35,556 nucleotides of DNA from the NCBI RefSeq assembly GCF_001294335.1, contig NZ_LGKG01000176.1, positions 1-35,556 on the forward strand. Direction: 5' to 3'. This document shows, piece after piece, positions 1 through 8,716 of the stretch. The position numbers and the translations under genes are program-made. Every line of letters starts with the position of its first letter. Position 1 is the first letter of the stretch. The notes below the pieces were generated by a model. It made no database searches, was not told the DNA's origin, and was given only the letters and a program-made list of their open reading frames with translations. The DNA comes from Streptomyces chattanoogensis (GTDB taxonomy: Bacteria; Actinomycetota; Actinomycetes; Streptomycetales; Streptomycetaceae).

Positions 1-24
1 CTCGGAGATGTGTATAAGAGACAG
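1..24 (+). other. Illumina Nextera adapter remnant (not genomic)
   Basis: The first 24 bases match the 3' end of the Nextera read-2 adapter, ending in the 19-base transposase mosaic end (AGATGTGTATAAGAGACAG, positions 6-24). A Streptomyces chromosome would not contain this AT-rich piece by chance. It shows that position 1 is the end of an assembled contig with untrimmed adapter. Any reading frame running through it is an artefact. Bases 25-194 that follow are genomic-looking but hold no recognisable gene. Confidence 0.95.
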
Positions 25-194
25 CTGCTCGCACGTGCCTTCGGCAGTCGCCCCAACCGCCTTCCCCACCAGCCGCGTTGCCTGCCGCGTTACCTACCTC
101 GTCGCCGTCCTCGTCGCCTGCCGACCACGTCAGTATGCGGAGCGCGCACTTCGGCAGGCAACGCCTGTGGACAACTCTCGGGGCGCCCGCGAAA

Positions 195-225
195 CGGCCC
201 CCGGGAAAGATCTCCCCGGGGGCCG
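195..225 (-). terminator. Hairpin terminator after kdpC
   Basis: A perfect 11-bp inverted repeat (CGGCCCCCGGG at 195-205, its complement at 215-225) encloses a 9-base loop. It lies 18 bases beyond the kdpC stop codon on the minus strand. There is no T-tract, as is common for actinobacterial terminators. It closes the kdp operon, so kdpDE, if present beyond the contig edge, would probably not be transcribed mainly by read-through. Confidence 0.75.
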
Positions 226-243
226 CCCGCTGCGCCGGACCGC

Positions 244-906
244 TCAGCCCCGGCTCTGCGCCAGGTCCTTCAGCGCGATGTTCAACTCGAGGACGTTCAC
301 CCGCGGTTCCCCCAGGAATCCGAGGGTGCGGCCGTCGGTGTGGTCCTTGACCAGCTGCTCGACCTTGCCGGCGGGGAGGTGGTTCTCCCGGGCCACCCGG
401 GCCGCCTGCAGCCGGGCGTACTCCGGCGAGATGTCGGGGTCGAGACCGGACCCCGAGGACGTCACCGCATCCGCCGGCACCTTCGACTCCGGCACCCCGT
501 ACGTCGTGGCGACCCACTTCTTGCGCTCCTTCACCGCCTTGACGAGGTCGGTGTTGGAGGCGCCCAGGTTGGAGGCGCCGGAGACCTGGAGGTCGTACTG
601 CGTGTTGACGCCGTTGGTCTTGTTGCTGCCCAGTCCCGCCGACGGACGCGGCTGGAAGAACTTCAGGTCGGGAACCGGATTGCCGGCCTTGTCCGTGCCC
701 TTGTCGTAGCGCTGGCCGATCAGTGACGATCCGACGACCTTGCCGTGGGACGTCACCTCGGAGCCGTTGGCCTTGTCGTGGAAGGCAGCCTGCGCCACGC
801 CGGTGACCACCAGCGGGTAGATGACCCCGCAGATCACGGTCAGGACGAGCAGGGCGCGCAGCCCCGCCCCTATCAGCCGGGCGGTGTTGCTTACCGAGTT
901 GTTCAT
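244..906 (-). CDS. kdpC: Potassium-transporting ATPase subunit KdpC
   Basis: KdpC is the small accessory subunit of the high-affinity K+ pump KdpFABC; it has one membrane anchor and helps KdpB bind ATP. The protein (about 220 residues) begins with a short polar segment and a hydrophobic helix (about residues 8-35, ARLIGAGLRALLVLTVICGV), then the family pattern GSSLIGQ and FQPRPSA, and ends with the conserved region around GKVEQLVKDHT and RVNVLELN. It is the last gene of the operon, starting 19 bases after kdpB. The ATG at 906 is chosen by homology of the MNNSV start; a TTG at 915 lies nearer the AGGAG and cannot be excluded. A terminator hairpin follows. Confidence 0.96.
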   Translation of the reverse strand: MNNSVSNTARLIGAGLRALLVLTVICGVIYPLVVTGVAQAAFHDKANGSEVTSHGKVVGSSLIGQRYDKGTDKAGNPVPDLKFFQPRPSAGLGSNKTNGVNTQYDLQVSGASNLGASNTDLVKAVKERKKWVATTYGVPESKVPADAVTSSGSGLDPDISPEYARLQAARVARENHLPAGKVEQLVKDHTDGRTLGFLGEPRVNVLELNIALKDLAQSRG

Positions 907-925
907 GTCGGTCAACAGCTCCTAA

Positions 926-3067
926 TCAATTCAGCCCGGGGACGAGGGAGATGAGCAGATCGATGATCTTGATGCCGATGAACGGGGCGATCAGTCCGCC
1001 CAGTCCGTAGACGGCGAGGTTGCGCCGCAGCATCTTGTCGGCGCTGACCGGGCGGTACTGCACACCCTTGAGGGCGAGCGGCACCAGCGCGACGATGATC
1101 AGCGCATTGAAGATGATCGCCGAGAGGATCGCGGAGTTGGGGCTGGACAGCCGCATGATGTTGAGGGTGTCCAGGCCCGGGTAGGCCACCGCGAACATCG
1201 CCGGGATGATCGCGAAGTACTTCGCGACGTCGTTGGCGATGGAGAAGGTGGTCAGCGCGCCCCGGGTGATCAGCAGCTGCTTGCCGATCTCGACGATCTC
1301 GATGAGCTTGGTCGGGTTGGAGTCGAGGTCGACCATGTTGCCGGCCTCCTTGGCGGCCGACGTGCCCGTGTTCATCGCCACGCCGACGTCCGCCTGGGCC
1401 AGCGCGGGCGCGTCGTTCGTGCCGTCGCCGGTCATCGCGACGAGCTTGCCGCCGGCCTGCTCGCGCTTGATGAGCGCCATCTTGTCCTCGGGTGTGGCCT
1501 CCGCGAGGAAGTCGTCCACACCCGCCTCGTCGGCGATGGCCTTGGCCGTCAGCGGGTTGTCACCCGTGATCATGACGGTCTTGATGCCCATCTTGCGCAG
1601 CTCGACGAACCGTTCGCGCATGCCCTCCTTGACGACGTCCTTGAGGTGGATGACACCCAGGACACGCGGCCCGCGCTCGTCCTCCAGGGCGACCAGCAGC
1701 GGGGTGCCGCCGGCCTGCGAGATGGCGTCGGTCAGCTGCTGGGCGTCGTCGGCGACCTCGCCGCCGCGCTCCTTGACCCAGGTGATGACCGAACCGGATG
1801 CGCCCTTGCGGACCTTGCGGCCGTCGACGTCCACACCCGACATCCGGGTCTGGGCGGTGAACGGCACCCACTCGGCATCCACCAGCTCGCCCTGGTGGCG
1901 CTCGCGCAGCCCGTACTTCTCCTTGGCGAGGACGACGATGGAGCGGCCCTCGGGCGTCTCGTCGGCCAGCGAGGAGAGCTGGGCGGCGTCCGCGACCTCG
2001 GCCTCGGTGGTGCCGCGTACCGGCACGAACTCGGCGGCCTGGCGGTTGCCGAGGGTGATGGTGCCGGTCTTGTCGAGCAGCAATGTCGATACATCGCCTG
2101 CGGCTTCGACGGCGCGGCCGGACATCGCCAGGACGTTGCGCTGGACGAGACGGTCCATGCCGGCGATGCCGATGGCCGAGAGCAGTGCGCCGATCGTCGT
2201 CGGGATCAGGCAGACCAGCAGCGCGAGCAGCACGATCATCGGCTGCTCGGCGCCCGCGTAGATCGCGAACGGCTGCAGGGTGACGACCGCCAGCAGGAAG
2301 ACGATGGTGAGCGAGGCGAGCAGGATGTTCAGCGCGATCTCGTTGGGCGTCTTCTGCCGTGCGGCGCCCTCGACGAGGTTGATCATCCGGTCGATGAAGG
2401 TCTCGCCGGGCTTCGTCGTGATCTTGATGACGATGCGGTCGGAGAGCACCTTCGTACCACCGGTGACGGCGGAGCGGTCGCCGCCGGACTCGCGGATGAC
2501 GGGGGCCGACTCGCCCGTGATCGCGGACTCGTCGACGGATGCGACGCCTTCGACGACATCGCCGTCACCGGGAATGACATCGCCGGCCTCGCAGACGACC
2601 AGGTCGCCGATGCGCAGTTCGGTGCCGGGCACCTGCTCCTCGGACGTGCCGTCCGTGGACAGCCGGCGCGCGACCGTGTCGGTCTTGGCCTTGCGCAGGG
2701 TGTCGGCCTGCGCCTTGCCGCGGCCCTCGGCCACCGCCTCCGCCAGGTTGGCGAAGACGACGGTCAGCCACAGCCAGACGGCGATCGCCCAGCCGAACCA
2801 GTCCGAAGGGGACATGCAGGCGAAGATCGTGGTCAGTACGGAGCCGACCTCGACCACGAACATCACGGGGGACTTGACCATCACCCGCGGGTCGAGCTTG
2901 CGTATCGCGTCCGGGAAGGACTTGACCAGCTGCTTGGGGTCGAAGAGACCGCCGCCCACGCGGCCGTCGCCGGGCTTGTGCCCGCTGGGGACGTCCTGGT
3001 GCGGGGCGCGGGTCGGAGTGGCGGTGGACATGGAGCCGGGCTCCTCTGGTTTCACGGGAGCGGTCAT
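926..3067 (-). CDS. kdpB: Potassium-transporting ATPase ATP-binding subunit KdpB
   Basis: KdpB is the P-type ATPase subunit that drives K+ import through KdpA. The 713-residue product shows the actuator motif TGES (184-187), the phosphorylation motif DKTGTIT with the acceptor Asp332, the nucleotide-domain motif [10 protein letters not shown] and the hinge motif [19 protein letters not shown]. Hydrophobic membrane helices lie around residues 68-112, 245-300 and in the last 130 residues. The start is set by the ATGA overlap with the kdpA stop (translational coupling); an internal Met at residue 13 is an alternative. The N-terminal 40 residues are a polar Pro/Gly-rich extension. Length is slightly above the usual 680-690 residues because of this extension. 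Confidence 0.97.
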   Translation of the reverse strand: MTAPVKPEEPGSMSTATPTRAPHQDVPSGHKPGDGRVGGGLFDPKQLVKSFPDAIRKLDPRVMVKSPVMFVVEVGSVLTTIFACMSPSDWFGWAIAVWLWLTVVFANLAEAVAEGRGKAQADTLRKAKTDTVARRLSTDGTSEEQVPGTELRIGDLVVCEAGDVIPGDGDVVEGVASVDESAITGESAPVIRESGGDRSAVTGGTKVLSDRIVIKITTKPGETFIDRMINLVEGAARQKTPNEIALNILLASLTIVFLLAVVTLQPFAIYAGAEQPMIVLLALLVCLIPTTIGALLSAIGIAGMDRLVQRNVLAMSGRAVEAAGDVSTLLLDKTGTITLGNRQAAEFVPVRGTTEAEVADAAQLSSLADETPEGRSIVVLAKEKYGLRERHQGELVDAEWVPFTAQTRMSGVDVDGRKVRKGASGSVITWVKERGGEVADDAQQLTDAISQAGGTPLLVALEDERGPRVLGVIHLKDVVKEGMRERFVELRKMGIKTVMITGDNPLTAKAIADEAGVDDFLAEATPEDKMALIKREQAGGKLVAMTGDGTNDAPALAQADVGVAMNTGTSAAKEAGNMVDLDSNPTKLIEIVEIGKQLLITRGALTTFSIANDVAKYFAIIPAMFAVAYPGLDTLNIMRLSSPNSAILSAIIFNALIIVALVPLALKGVQYRPVSADKMLRRNLAVYGLGGLIAPFIGIKIIDLLISLVPGLN

Positions 3068-4740
3068 GACAGGCCCTCCGCCAGCGGCCCGAGGGCCAGC
3101 GCCGGGAAGTAGGTCAGACCGGTGATGATCAGGATCGTGCCGACGAGCAGCCCGGCGAAGAGCGGCTTCTCGGTACGGAGGGTGCCCGCGGTCTCGGGGA
3201 TCGGCTTCTGCTCGGCGAGCGAGCCGGCCAGGGCGAGCACGAACACCATCGGCAGGAAGCGGCCGAGCAGCATGCACAGGCCGATCGTGGTGTTGTACCA
3301 GGGGGTGTTGGCGTTCAGTCCGCCGAAGGCCGAACCGTTGTTGTTGGCTCCGGAGGTGAATGCGTACAGGACTTCGGAGAAGCCGTGCGAACCGGCGCCG
3401 ACGGCCTTGGTGTTGAGCATCGAGCTCAGCGCGTCGGGCAGCACCATGGATGCGGCGGTGAAGCCGAGCACCAGGGTGGGCGTGATGAGGATGTAGCAGG
3501 CGGCGAGCTTGATCTCGCGGGTGCCGATCTTCTTCCCGAGGTACTCCGGCGTACGGCCGACCATCAGGCCGGCGATGAACACCGCGATGATCGCCATGAC
3601 GAGCATGCCGTAGAGGCCGGATCCCACACCGCCGGGCGCAATCTCGCCGAGCATCATGCCGAGCAGCTGGATGCCGCCGCCGAATGCGGTGAAGGAGGAG
3701 TGGAAGGAGTCCACCGCGCCGGTGGAGGTGAGGGTGGTGGCCACCGAGAAGATCGAGGAGGCGCCGACGCCGAAGCGGGTTTCCTTGCCTTCCATGGCGG
3801 CGCCCGCGGCCTGCAGGGCCGGGCCGCCGTGGGCGAACTCGGTCCACATCATCAGCGCGGTGAAGCCGAGCCAGATGACGCCCATCGTGGCCAGGATGGC
3901 GTAGCCCTGCTTGACGTTCCCGACGAGCTTGCCGAAGGTGCGGGTCAGCGCGAACGGGATGACGAGGATCAGGAAGATCTCGAAGAGGTTGGTGAAGGCG
4001 TCGGGGTTCTCGAAGGGGTGGGCGGAGTTGGCGTTGGCGATGCCGCCGCCGTTGGTGCCCAGCTCCTTGATGACCTCCTGTGAGGCGTACGCGCCGCCGC
4101 CGGTCTGCTGCGATCCGCCCGCGAACTGGCCGACCTCGTGGATGCCGGAGAAGTTCTGGATGGCGCCGCAGGCGACCAGGACGAGGGCGCCGACGACCGC
4201 GAGCGGGATCAGCACGCGGACGGTGCCGCGCACGAGGTCGGCCCAGAAGTTGCCGAGTTCGCCGGTACGGGACCGGGCGAAGCCGCGGACGAGGGCGACG
4301 GCGACGGCCATGCCGGTGGCGGCGGAGACGAAGTTCTGCACCGCGAGGCCGGCGGTCTGCACGACGTGGCCCATGGCCTGCTCGCCGCTGTAGGACTGCC
4401 AGTTGGTGTTGGCGACGAAGGACGCCGCGGTGTTGAACGCCTGGTCCGGGCTGATCGACGCGAAGCCGAAGGACAGCGGCAGGCCGCCCTGGACGCGCTG
4501 CAGCAGGTAGAGGAAGAGCACACCCACCACGGAGAAGGCCAGGACGCCGCGCAGATAGGCGGGCCAGCGCATCTGGGCGTCGGCGTTGGCGCCGATGCAG
4601 CGGTAGATGATCTTCTCGATGCGGAGGTGCTTGGGGGAACTGTAGACGGCGGCCATGTAGTCGCCGAGGGGACGGTACGCCAGGGCCAGCGCCGCGATGA
4701 GCGCTATCAGCTGGAGCACGCCTGCGAGAACGGGACTCAT
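3064..4740 (-). CDS. kdpA: Potassium-transporting ATPase K+-channel subunit KdpA
   Basis: KdpA is the channel-like subunit that binds and selects K+ in the KdpFABC complex. The 558-residue product is hydrophobic throughout and carries family selectivity-filter segments: the NTNWQ region (111-115), TNGGG (229-233) and a later GANNNGS. Length is typical (about 555-560). The gene starts 7 bases after kdpF and its TGA overlaps the kdpB ATG by four bases. The whole operon is normally induced by low K+ or turgor stress through KdpDE; those genes are not seen in this window. Confidence 0.97.
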   Translation of the reverse strand: MSPVLAGVLQLIALIAALALAYRPLGDYMAAVYSSPKHLRIEKIIYRCIGANADAQMRWPAYLRGVLAFSVVGVLFLYLLQRVQGGLPLSFGFASISPDQAFNTAASFVANTNWQSYSGEQAMGHVVQTAGLAVQNFVSAATGMAVAVALVRGFARSRTGELGNFWADLVRGTVRVLIPLAVVGALVLVACGAIQNFSGIHEVGQFAGGSQQTGGGAYASQEVIKELGTNGGGIANANSAHPFENPDAFTNLFEIFLILVIPFALTRTFGKLVGNVKQGYAILATMGVIWLGFTALMMWTEFAHGGPALQAAGAAMEGKETRFGVGASSIFSVATTLTSTGAVDSFHSSFTAFGGGIQLLGMMLGEIAPGGVGSGLYGMLVMAIIAVFIAGLMVGRTPEYLGKKIGTREIKLAACYILITPTLVLGFTAASMVLPDALSSMLNTKAVGAGSHGFSEVLYAFTSGANNNGSAFGGLNANTPWYNTTIGLCMLLGRFLPMVFVLALAGSLAEQKPIPETAGTLRTEKPLFAGLLVGTILIITGLTYFPALALGPLAEGLS

Positions 4741-4747
4741 CTAGTGC

Positions 4748-4837
4748 TCAGAACCTCTCCGGGAAGACGAGGGCGAGGACCAGATAGCCGAGCAGGGCGA
4801 CGGCCACGATCAGTCCGACGATGTTTTCCACGGTCAC
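4748..4837 (-). CDS. kdpF: KdpF, small stabilising subunit of the K+ pump
   Basis: This is a 29-residue single-helix peptide starting with GTG: polar N-terminus (MTVEN), a hydrophobic helix containing GLIVAVALLGYLVLALV, and the family ending FPERF. KdpF is a 25-30 residue lipid-like subunit that sits against KdpA and stabilises the complex. It lies directly before kdpA and begins with a GTGA overlap with the stop of the preceding small gene. The second GTG at 4831 is an alternative start. Confidence 0.93.
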   Translation of the reverse strand: MTVENIVGLIVAVALLGYLVLALVFPERF

Positions 4838-4920
4838 AGCTTCGCCACCCCCTTGGCGACGAAAGCCACCAGCGCGAAGACCGCGAGCGTGGCGACGACG
4901 AAGGCCACGTCGGCCATCAT
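4834..4920 (-). CDS. Small single-helix membrane protein leading the kdp operon
   Basis: A 27-28 residue reading frame (start ATGATG at 4920/4917) encodes a short acidic N-terminus (MADVAF), one hydrophobic helix and a basic end (AKGVAKL). AGGAG lies 3 bases before the first ATG and 6 before the second, so the second (4917) is the more likely start. Its TGA overlaps the kdpF GTG. Its shape is like KdpF, and as I recall similar tiny peptides precede kdpF in other actinobacterial kdp operons, so it may be a second lipid-like subunit or regulator of the pump. That function is inference from position and topology only. Confidence 0.8.
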   Translation of the reverse strand: MMADVAFVVATLAVFALVAFVAKGVAKL

Positions 4921-4989
4921 GAGCTCCTAGACGGATGCGGAGGACAGGGCCCCCAAAGCAAAGCGCCCTTCCAGCCCCTCCCGACCGCC

Positions 4990-5039
4990 GTTGACGCCTC
5001 CCTTACGGCCATTAGCGCGCTGTTGACGGTTCTCTTACG
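4990..5039 (-). promoter_or_regulatory. Direct-repeat boxes upstream of kdp, candidate KdpE operator
   Basis: Two 18-bp boxes, GTTGACGCCTCCCTTACG (4990-5007) and GTTGACGGTTCTCTTACG (5022-5039), agree at 15 of 18 positions. Their starts are 32 bp apart, almost exactly three helical turns, which suits a dimeric OmpR-family regulator such as KdpE. They end 69 bp before the first gene of the operon. Read on the minus strand, a TAATGG that could act as a -10 lies between them (5014-5009). The KdpE assignment is inference from location. Confidence 0.55.
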
Positions 5040-5065
5040 CCGCGCGACCTGACCTGCACAAACGA

Positions 5066-5104
5066 CGATGGGCCGTACGCCCCTGGGGGGAGTACGGCCC
5101 ATCG
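5066..5104 (-). terminator. Hairpin terminator after the DUF3710 gene
   Basis: A perfect 13-bp inverted repeat (CGATGGGCCGTAC at 5066-5078, complement at 5092-5104) has a 13-base loop. It lies downstream of the DUF3710 stop and upstream of the kdp promoter region, insulating the two minus-strand operons. Confidence 0.8.
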
Positions 5105-5164
5105 CAGCCGTCACTATCAAGCCGCCGTCCGGCGCATGCACGCACCGGCACGGCCGCCGTGTGC

Positions 5165-5941
5165 CTAGCGGATCTCGGTGATCTCCGGTCCGCGCTCCAG
5201 ACGCTCCACGCCACCGCCGAAGCGCGACCCCTCGGCCGGCTCCTGCTGCACGCCGTCCGGCACCATCTGGGCGTCGTCCGGCAGCTTCAGGACGATCGGG
5301 TCGCGCGGCGCCATCGGCGCCTCGCCGCGGATGATCACGGTGTCCCGGAAGATGTGCTCCAGCACCCCGGCGGCCTGCGGCTGCACCGCGCCCTGGCCGG
5401 AGATCACCCCGCGCAGGAACCACCGGGGACCGTCGACGCCGACGAAGCGCACGACCTGCACACCGTTCGTCCCGTCCGGCAGCTGTACGGGGACCTGGGC
5501 CCGCAGCTCCCAGCCCAGGGGGCCCTCGACCTCGTCGATGACACCGCCCTGCTGGGTGATGCCGGCGGCGATCTCCTCGCGGACCTCGCGCCAGATGCCC
5601 TCGTTCTTGGGCGCGGCGAAGGCCTGCAGCTGTACGGCGCTGTCCTGCAGCACCACGGTCGCGGCGACGATGGCGTCACCGGCGACCTCCACCCGCAGCT
5701 CCATGCCCTCGACACCGGGCACGAACAGGCCGCCGAGGTCCACCCGGCCCTCGGCGGGGTCCTTGACCTCCGACGCGTCCCAGGGACCGTCGGGCCGCGG
5801 CGCGGGCGGAAGACCGATCCGCTGCTCGTCGGCCTCGTGCTCCCCGTCGGCGTCGCCGTCGCGCACAGTCGTCTCCTCGGCGAGCGCGGTGTCCTGCGCC
5901 GGCTCCTGACGAGCCTCGTTCTTCTTGCGACGTCCGAACAC
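5165..5941 (-). CDS. DUF3710 family protein
   Basis: The 258-residue protein has the actinobacterial DUF3710 pattern: a short basic start (MFGRRKKNE), an acidic low-complexity stretch to about residue 50, then a soluble domain with GPWDASEV, RVDLGGL, GIWREVREEI, GGVIDEVEGPLGWEL, RFVGVDGPRWFLRGVISG and DTVIIRGEAPMAPRDPI. The function of DUF3710 is not known. The gene is the last of a thioesterase-dut-DUF3710 operon; its GTG starts one base after the dut stop and has AAGGA about 7 bases upstream. No membrane segment or catalytic motif is visible. Linkage to dut recurs in actinobacteria, which hints at a nucleotide- or DNA-related role, but this is inference. Confidence 0.88.
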   Translation of the reverse strand: MFGRRKKNEARQEPAQDTALAEETTVRDGDADGEHEADEQRIGLPPAPRPDGPWDASEVKDPAEGRVDLGGLFVPGVEGMELRVEVAGDAIVAATVVLQDSAVQLQAFAAPKNEGIWREVREEIAAGITQQGGVIDEVEGPLGWELRAQVPVQLPDGTNGVQVVRFVGVDGPRWFLRGVISGQGAVQPQAAGVLEHIFRDTVIIRGEAPMAPRDPIVLKLPDDAQMVPDGVQQEPAEGSRFGGGVERLERGPEITEIR

Positions 5942-5942
5942 G

Positions 5943-6464
5943 TCACTGTCCTTCCCGGTCGGCAACGACCGATGCGTATCCATTCCCGCCCGTGGCGCCA
6001 CCCACCGCCGCGTGACCGCCGGTGGAACCGAATCCCCCCTCGGCCCGCGCCGAGCCGGGAAGTTCCGCCACCTCGTGGAAGCGCACCTTCTCGACCTGCT
6101 GGACGACCAGTTGGGCGATCCGGTCATATCTCTCGAACCGCACGCTCTCGCGCGGATCCAGATTGACCACGATCACCTTGATCTCCCCACGGTACCCGGC
6201 ATCCACCGTCCCGGGGGCATTCACCAGCGCCAGTCCGCAACGGGCGGCGAGCCCCGAGCGGGGATGGACGAACGCCGCGTACCCGTCGGGCAGCGCGATC
6301 GAGACCCCGGTGGGGAGCACCGCGCGCTCCCCCGGCGCCAGTTCGGCGGCCTCGGTGGTCACCAGGTCCACGCCCGCGTCGCCCGGGTGCCCGTACGACG
6401 GAACGGGCACGTCCGGGTCCAGCCGGCGCAGCAGCACATCCACCGGATGACGTACCTGGCTCAT
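5943..6464 (-). CDS. dut: Deoxyuridine 5'-triphosphate nucleotidohydrolase (dUTPase)
   Basis: dUTPase cleaves dUTP to dUMP and pyrophosphate, keeping uracil out of DNA and feeding dTMP synthesis. The 173-residue product has all five motifs of the trimeric family: AGVDL (30-34) with the metal-site Asp, PRSGLA (68-73), the uracil-pocket motif GTVDAGYRGEIKV (85-97), RIAQLVV (115-121) and the C-terminal EGGFGSTG (142-149) that closes over the phosphates. A 24-residue tail after motif 5 is Gly/Ala-rich. The ATG overlaps the TGA of the upstream thioesterase gene (ATGA). A dTTP-salvage gene (tdk) also occurs in this window. Confidence 0.96.
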   Translation of the reverse strand: MSQVRHPVDVLLRRLDPDVPVPSYGHPGDAGVDLVTTEAAELAPGERAVLPTGVSIALPDGYAAFVHPRSGLAARCGLALVNAPGTVDAGYRGEIKVIVVNLDPRESVRFERYDRIAQLVVQQVEKVRFHEVAELPGSARAEGGFGSTGGHAAVGGATGGNGYASVVADREGQ

Positions 6465-7063
6465 GGGTTCACCTCGAAGGCACGCGCGCGCTTGACCTGG
6501 TCCGGGTCGGCCATCGCCGCCTGGATCTCCTCGGCCCTGCCGTTGTCGATGAAGTGGTCGACCTTCACCTCGATGAAGACGGCCTCCGCGCGCACCGCGA
6601 CCGGGCCGTCGGGGCCGCCTATCCGGCCCTCGGCCGTCGAGTAGATCTTCCGGCCGTGCACCGCGGTGACCCGTGCGTGCAGGTGCAGCGCAGTGCCCAG
6701 CGGGACCGGCCGCACGAAGTCGGTCTCCAGCCGGCCGGTCACCGCGATCACCCGCAGCAGCCAGTTCAGCGAGCCGAGCGTCTCGTCCAGGGCGGTGGCC
6801 AGTACTCCGCCGTGCGCCAGGCCGGGCGCCCCCTGGTGGGCCTCCTTGACGGTGAACTCGGCCCGTACGCTCACGCCGTCGCCGGCCCGCGCCTCCAGGT
6901 GGAGGCCGTGCGGCTGGCCCGTACCGCAGCCGAAGCACCGGTCGTAGTGCGCGCCGAGGAGTTCTCCGGGCGCCGGCGCCTCCGGATGCCTCACCGGGGC
7001 GACGGCGTCCTCGGGCGGCGTCAGCCCCGGCCGCTCCGGCCTCGTTCTGTCAGTTCCACTCAC
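6461..7063 (-). CDS. PaaI-family hotdog thioesterase
   Basis: The 200-residue product has a PaaI/YbgC-type hotdog domain in its second half: an N-terminal CFGCG and GLHLEA strand, the central helix motif LAHGGVLATALDETLG with the His-Gly-Gly and acidic residue typical of acyl-CoA thioesterases, then ETDFVRPVPLG and GRKIYSTAEGRI. It probably hydrolyses an acyl- or aryl-CoA; the substrate cannot be read. The GTG at 7063 is chosen because it gives an N-terminus typical of the family and leaves a 58-bp gap to the divergent gene; frames further upstream would run into that gene. It is the first gene of a coupled operon with dut. Confidence 0.85.
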   Translation of the reverse strand: MSGTDRTRPERPGLTPPEDAVAPVRHPEAPAPGELLGAHYDRCFGCGTGQPHGLHLEARAGDGVSVRAEFTVKEAHQGAPGLAHGGVLATALDETLGSLNWLLRVIAVTGRLETDFVRPVPLGTALHLHARVTAVHGRKIYSTAEGRIGGPDGPVAVRAEAVFIEVKVDHFIDNGRAEEIQAAMADPDQVKRARAFEVNP

Positions 7064-7121
7064 GAGTGCAGACCCTACCCGCGCGCGTAACGGGCCCGTG
7101 CCGCCGTGCCAAGCTGGAGCC

Positions 7122-7565
7122 ATGCAGTCGTACGAAGAACGTCTCACCGCGCCCCGGTCCTGGTGGGTGATCGCCGCGCTGGTCGGCGTCGCCTGTGCCC
7201 TGATGCTGCTCCCGCTGGGGACGCTGCCGATGCTCGGCGGACTGATCGGCGGCGCGGCGCTCGCGGCGGTGGCGGTGAGTTCGTACGGCTCGGCGCGGAT
7301 CCGCGTGGTGGGCGACGCGCTGATCGCGGGCGACGCGAAGATCCCGGTGGCGGCGCTGGGCGAGGCCCGGGCGCTGGACGCGGACGAGGCGCTGGCCTGG
7401 CGTACGCACAAGGCCGATGCACGGGCCTTCATGCTGCTGCGGGGCTACATCCGGACCGCGGTGCGGGTGGAGATCACCGACCCCGGGGACCCGACGCCGT
7501 ACGCGTATCTCTCGACGCGGGAGCCGGAGCGCCTGGTGGCGGCGCTGACGGCGGTACGGGCCTAG
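7122..7565 (+). CDS. DUF3093 family membrane protein
   Basis: This 147-residue protein shows the DUF3093 pattern: MQSYEERLTAPRSWW at the start, two adjacent hydrophobic helices (about residues 15-50), then a soluble domain with VVGDALIAG, DADEALAWRTHKADARAFMLLRGYI and a C-terminal DPTPYAYLSTREPERLVAAL. The function is unknown. GGAGC precedes the ATG. It starts only 58 bp from the divergent thioesterase operon, so their promoters must overlap, and it ends six bases from the convergent gene on the other strand. Confidence 0.87.
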   Translation: MQSYEERLTAPRSWWVIAALVGVACALMLLPLGTLPMLGGLIGGAALAAVAVSSYGSARIRVVGDALIAGDAKIPVAALGEARALDADEALAWRTHKADARAFMLLRGYIRTAVRVEITDPGDPTPYAYLSTREPERLVAALTAVRA

Positions 7566-7576
7566 GGCTCCCTAGG
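7561..7576. terminator. Short palindrome between convergent stop codons
   Basis: CCTAGGGCTCCCTAGG is a 7-bp perfect inverted repeat with a 2-base centre. It contains the TAG stop of the plus-strand DUF3093 gene and the TAG stop of the minus-strand gene that follows. It may serve as a minimal bidirectional terminator, though a two-base loop is tight and the symmetry could partly reflect paired stop codons. Confidence 0.35.
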
Positions 7577-8390
7577 AGGCCGTCCCGTCGCGCTCCGCGT
7601 CCGGGAGGGCGTCCCACGGGACCTGTCTGCGGCGCAGGTCCGTGCGGATCTTTTCCGCGAGCCTTCCGGTGTCACGGCGGTTCATGAACGCGCCCACGGC
7701 GGCGCCCACCAGGAACGGCGTGAGGTTGGGAAGGTTGCGCAGCGTGCGCTTCATGACCTGCCGGCGCAGTTCGCGGCGCATCGGCACGCCGAGCGCGAGG
7801 GTGAGCGTGGCCGGGTCGGTGATCTCGATGCCCCGCTCCTCGGTCCATGACGTCAGCACGGCCATCGCGCGCTGCACGCGGCTCCCCGGGGGCCGCAGGC
7901 CGTAGACCTCGTGCAGCTCGGCGATCAACTTGAGCTCGACGGAGGCGACGCCGACGATCTCGGCGGCCAGCTCGTAGGGCATGGCGGGCGGTACGGGCAG
8001 CATCGCGGCCGCGCCCACGCCCGCACCGACGGTGGCGGTGCCCTTGCAGGCGCCCGCGACCAGCCGGTCGGCCAGTTCCTCGGGGGTCAGGCCGGGGAAC
8101 TGTGCGCGCAGCACGGCGAGGTCACGGACCGGGATCCGCGGGGCGGTATCGACGATCCGGTCGGCGACGGCGGCGGCGAGCAGTCCCGCGCGCAGTCTGC
8201 CGCCTTTCACGGCACCGTGGGCAGCCGTGGCCGCGAGCGAGGCCATACGGCCTCGCCCCTGCTGCGTGCCGGTCGTCCGCTCCGGGGGAAGGGCGGTCGG
8301 GTCGGCGGGCACGGGCGCGGTTTCCTCGCGTGATCGTGCGCCGGCCGCCGGGCCTTTCTCGCCCCTCGGGCCCTTACGGAACCGGTTCAC
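7572..8390 (-). CDS. Conserved hypothetical protein (EcsC-like features)
   Basis: The 272-residue product starts with about 55 basic, low-complexity residues, then a mostly helical Ala-rich domain. Recognisable segments are ADRIVDTAPRIPVRDLAVLR, a Gly/Ala-rich helix pair AGVGAAAMLPVPPAMP followed by ELAAEIVGVASVELKLIAELHEVYG, and a C-terminal RTLRNLPNLTPFLVGAAVGAFMNRR. The central Gly-rich hydrophobic hairpin and helix resemble EcsC-family proteins, but this is weak. The GTG at 8390 is chosen because it follows the stop of the DUF4193 gene by 23 bases; an internal Met at about residue 49 is an alternative. It is probably cotranscribed with the DUF4193 gene. Confidence 0.75.
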   Translation of the reverse strand: MNRFRKGPRGEKGPAAGARSREETAPVPADPTALPPERTTGTQQGRGRMASLAATAAHGAVKGGRLRAGLLAAAVADRIVDTAPRIPVRDLAVLRAQFPGLTPEELADRLVAGACKGTATVGAGVGAAAMLPVPPAMPYELAAEIVGVASVELKLIAELHEVYGLRPPGSRVQRAMAVLTSWTEERGIEITDPATLTLALGVPMRRELRRQVMKRTLRNLPNLTPFLVGAAVGAFMNRRDTGRLAEKIRTDLRRRQVPWDALPDAERDGTAS

Positions 8391-8413
8391 GCCCGCCACG
8401 GCGCGGACCGGCC

Positions 8414-8716
8414 TCAGGCTGCGCAGTCGCGGCAGATCGGCTGGCCGTTCTTGTCCTCCGCGGCGAGCTGGCTGCGGTGGTGGACCAGGAAGCAGCTCAT
8501 GCACGTGAACTCGTCCTGCTGCTTGGGCAGCACGCGCACCGCGAGCTCTTCGTTGGACAGGTCGGCGCCGGGCAGCTCCAGGCCTTCGGCCTGCTCGAAC
8601 TCGTCGACGTCGACAGCAGAGGCGGACTTGTCGTTCCGCCGCGACTTCAGTTCTTCGATGCTGTCCTCATTGAGGTCGTCATCGGTCTTGCGTGGAGTGT
8701 CGTAATCCGTAGCCAT
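8414..8716 (-). CDS. DUF4193 family protein, putative zinc-binding
   Basis: This 100-residue acidic protein matches actinobacterial DUF4193: start MATDYDTPRKTDDDLNEDS, a middle LELPGADLSNEELAVRVLPKQ, and a C-terminal pair of CxxC motifs (TCMSCFLVHHRSQLA and PICRDC) that form a likely zinc ribbon. The function is not established. A good Shine-Dalgarno (GGAGAG) stands four bases before the ATG. The upstream region of more than 500 bp holds no gene, so it probably has its own promoter there. Confidence 0.9.
   Translation of the reverse strand: MATDYDTPRKTDDDLNEDSIEELKSRRNDKSASAVDVDEFEQAEGLELPGADLSNEELAVRVLPKQQDEFTCMSCFLVHHRSQLAAEDKNGQPICRDCAA

Noticed and set aside
8..709. Open frames beginning in the first bases of the window
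   Set aside because: They start within adapter sequence and run antisense to kdpC.
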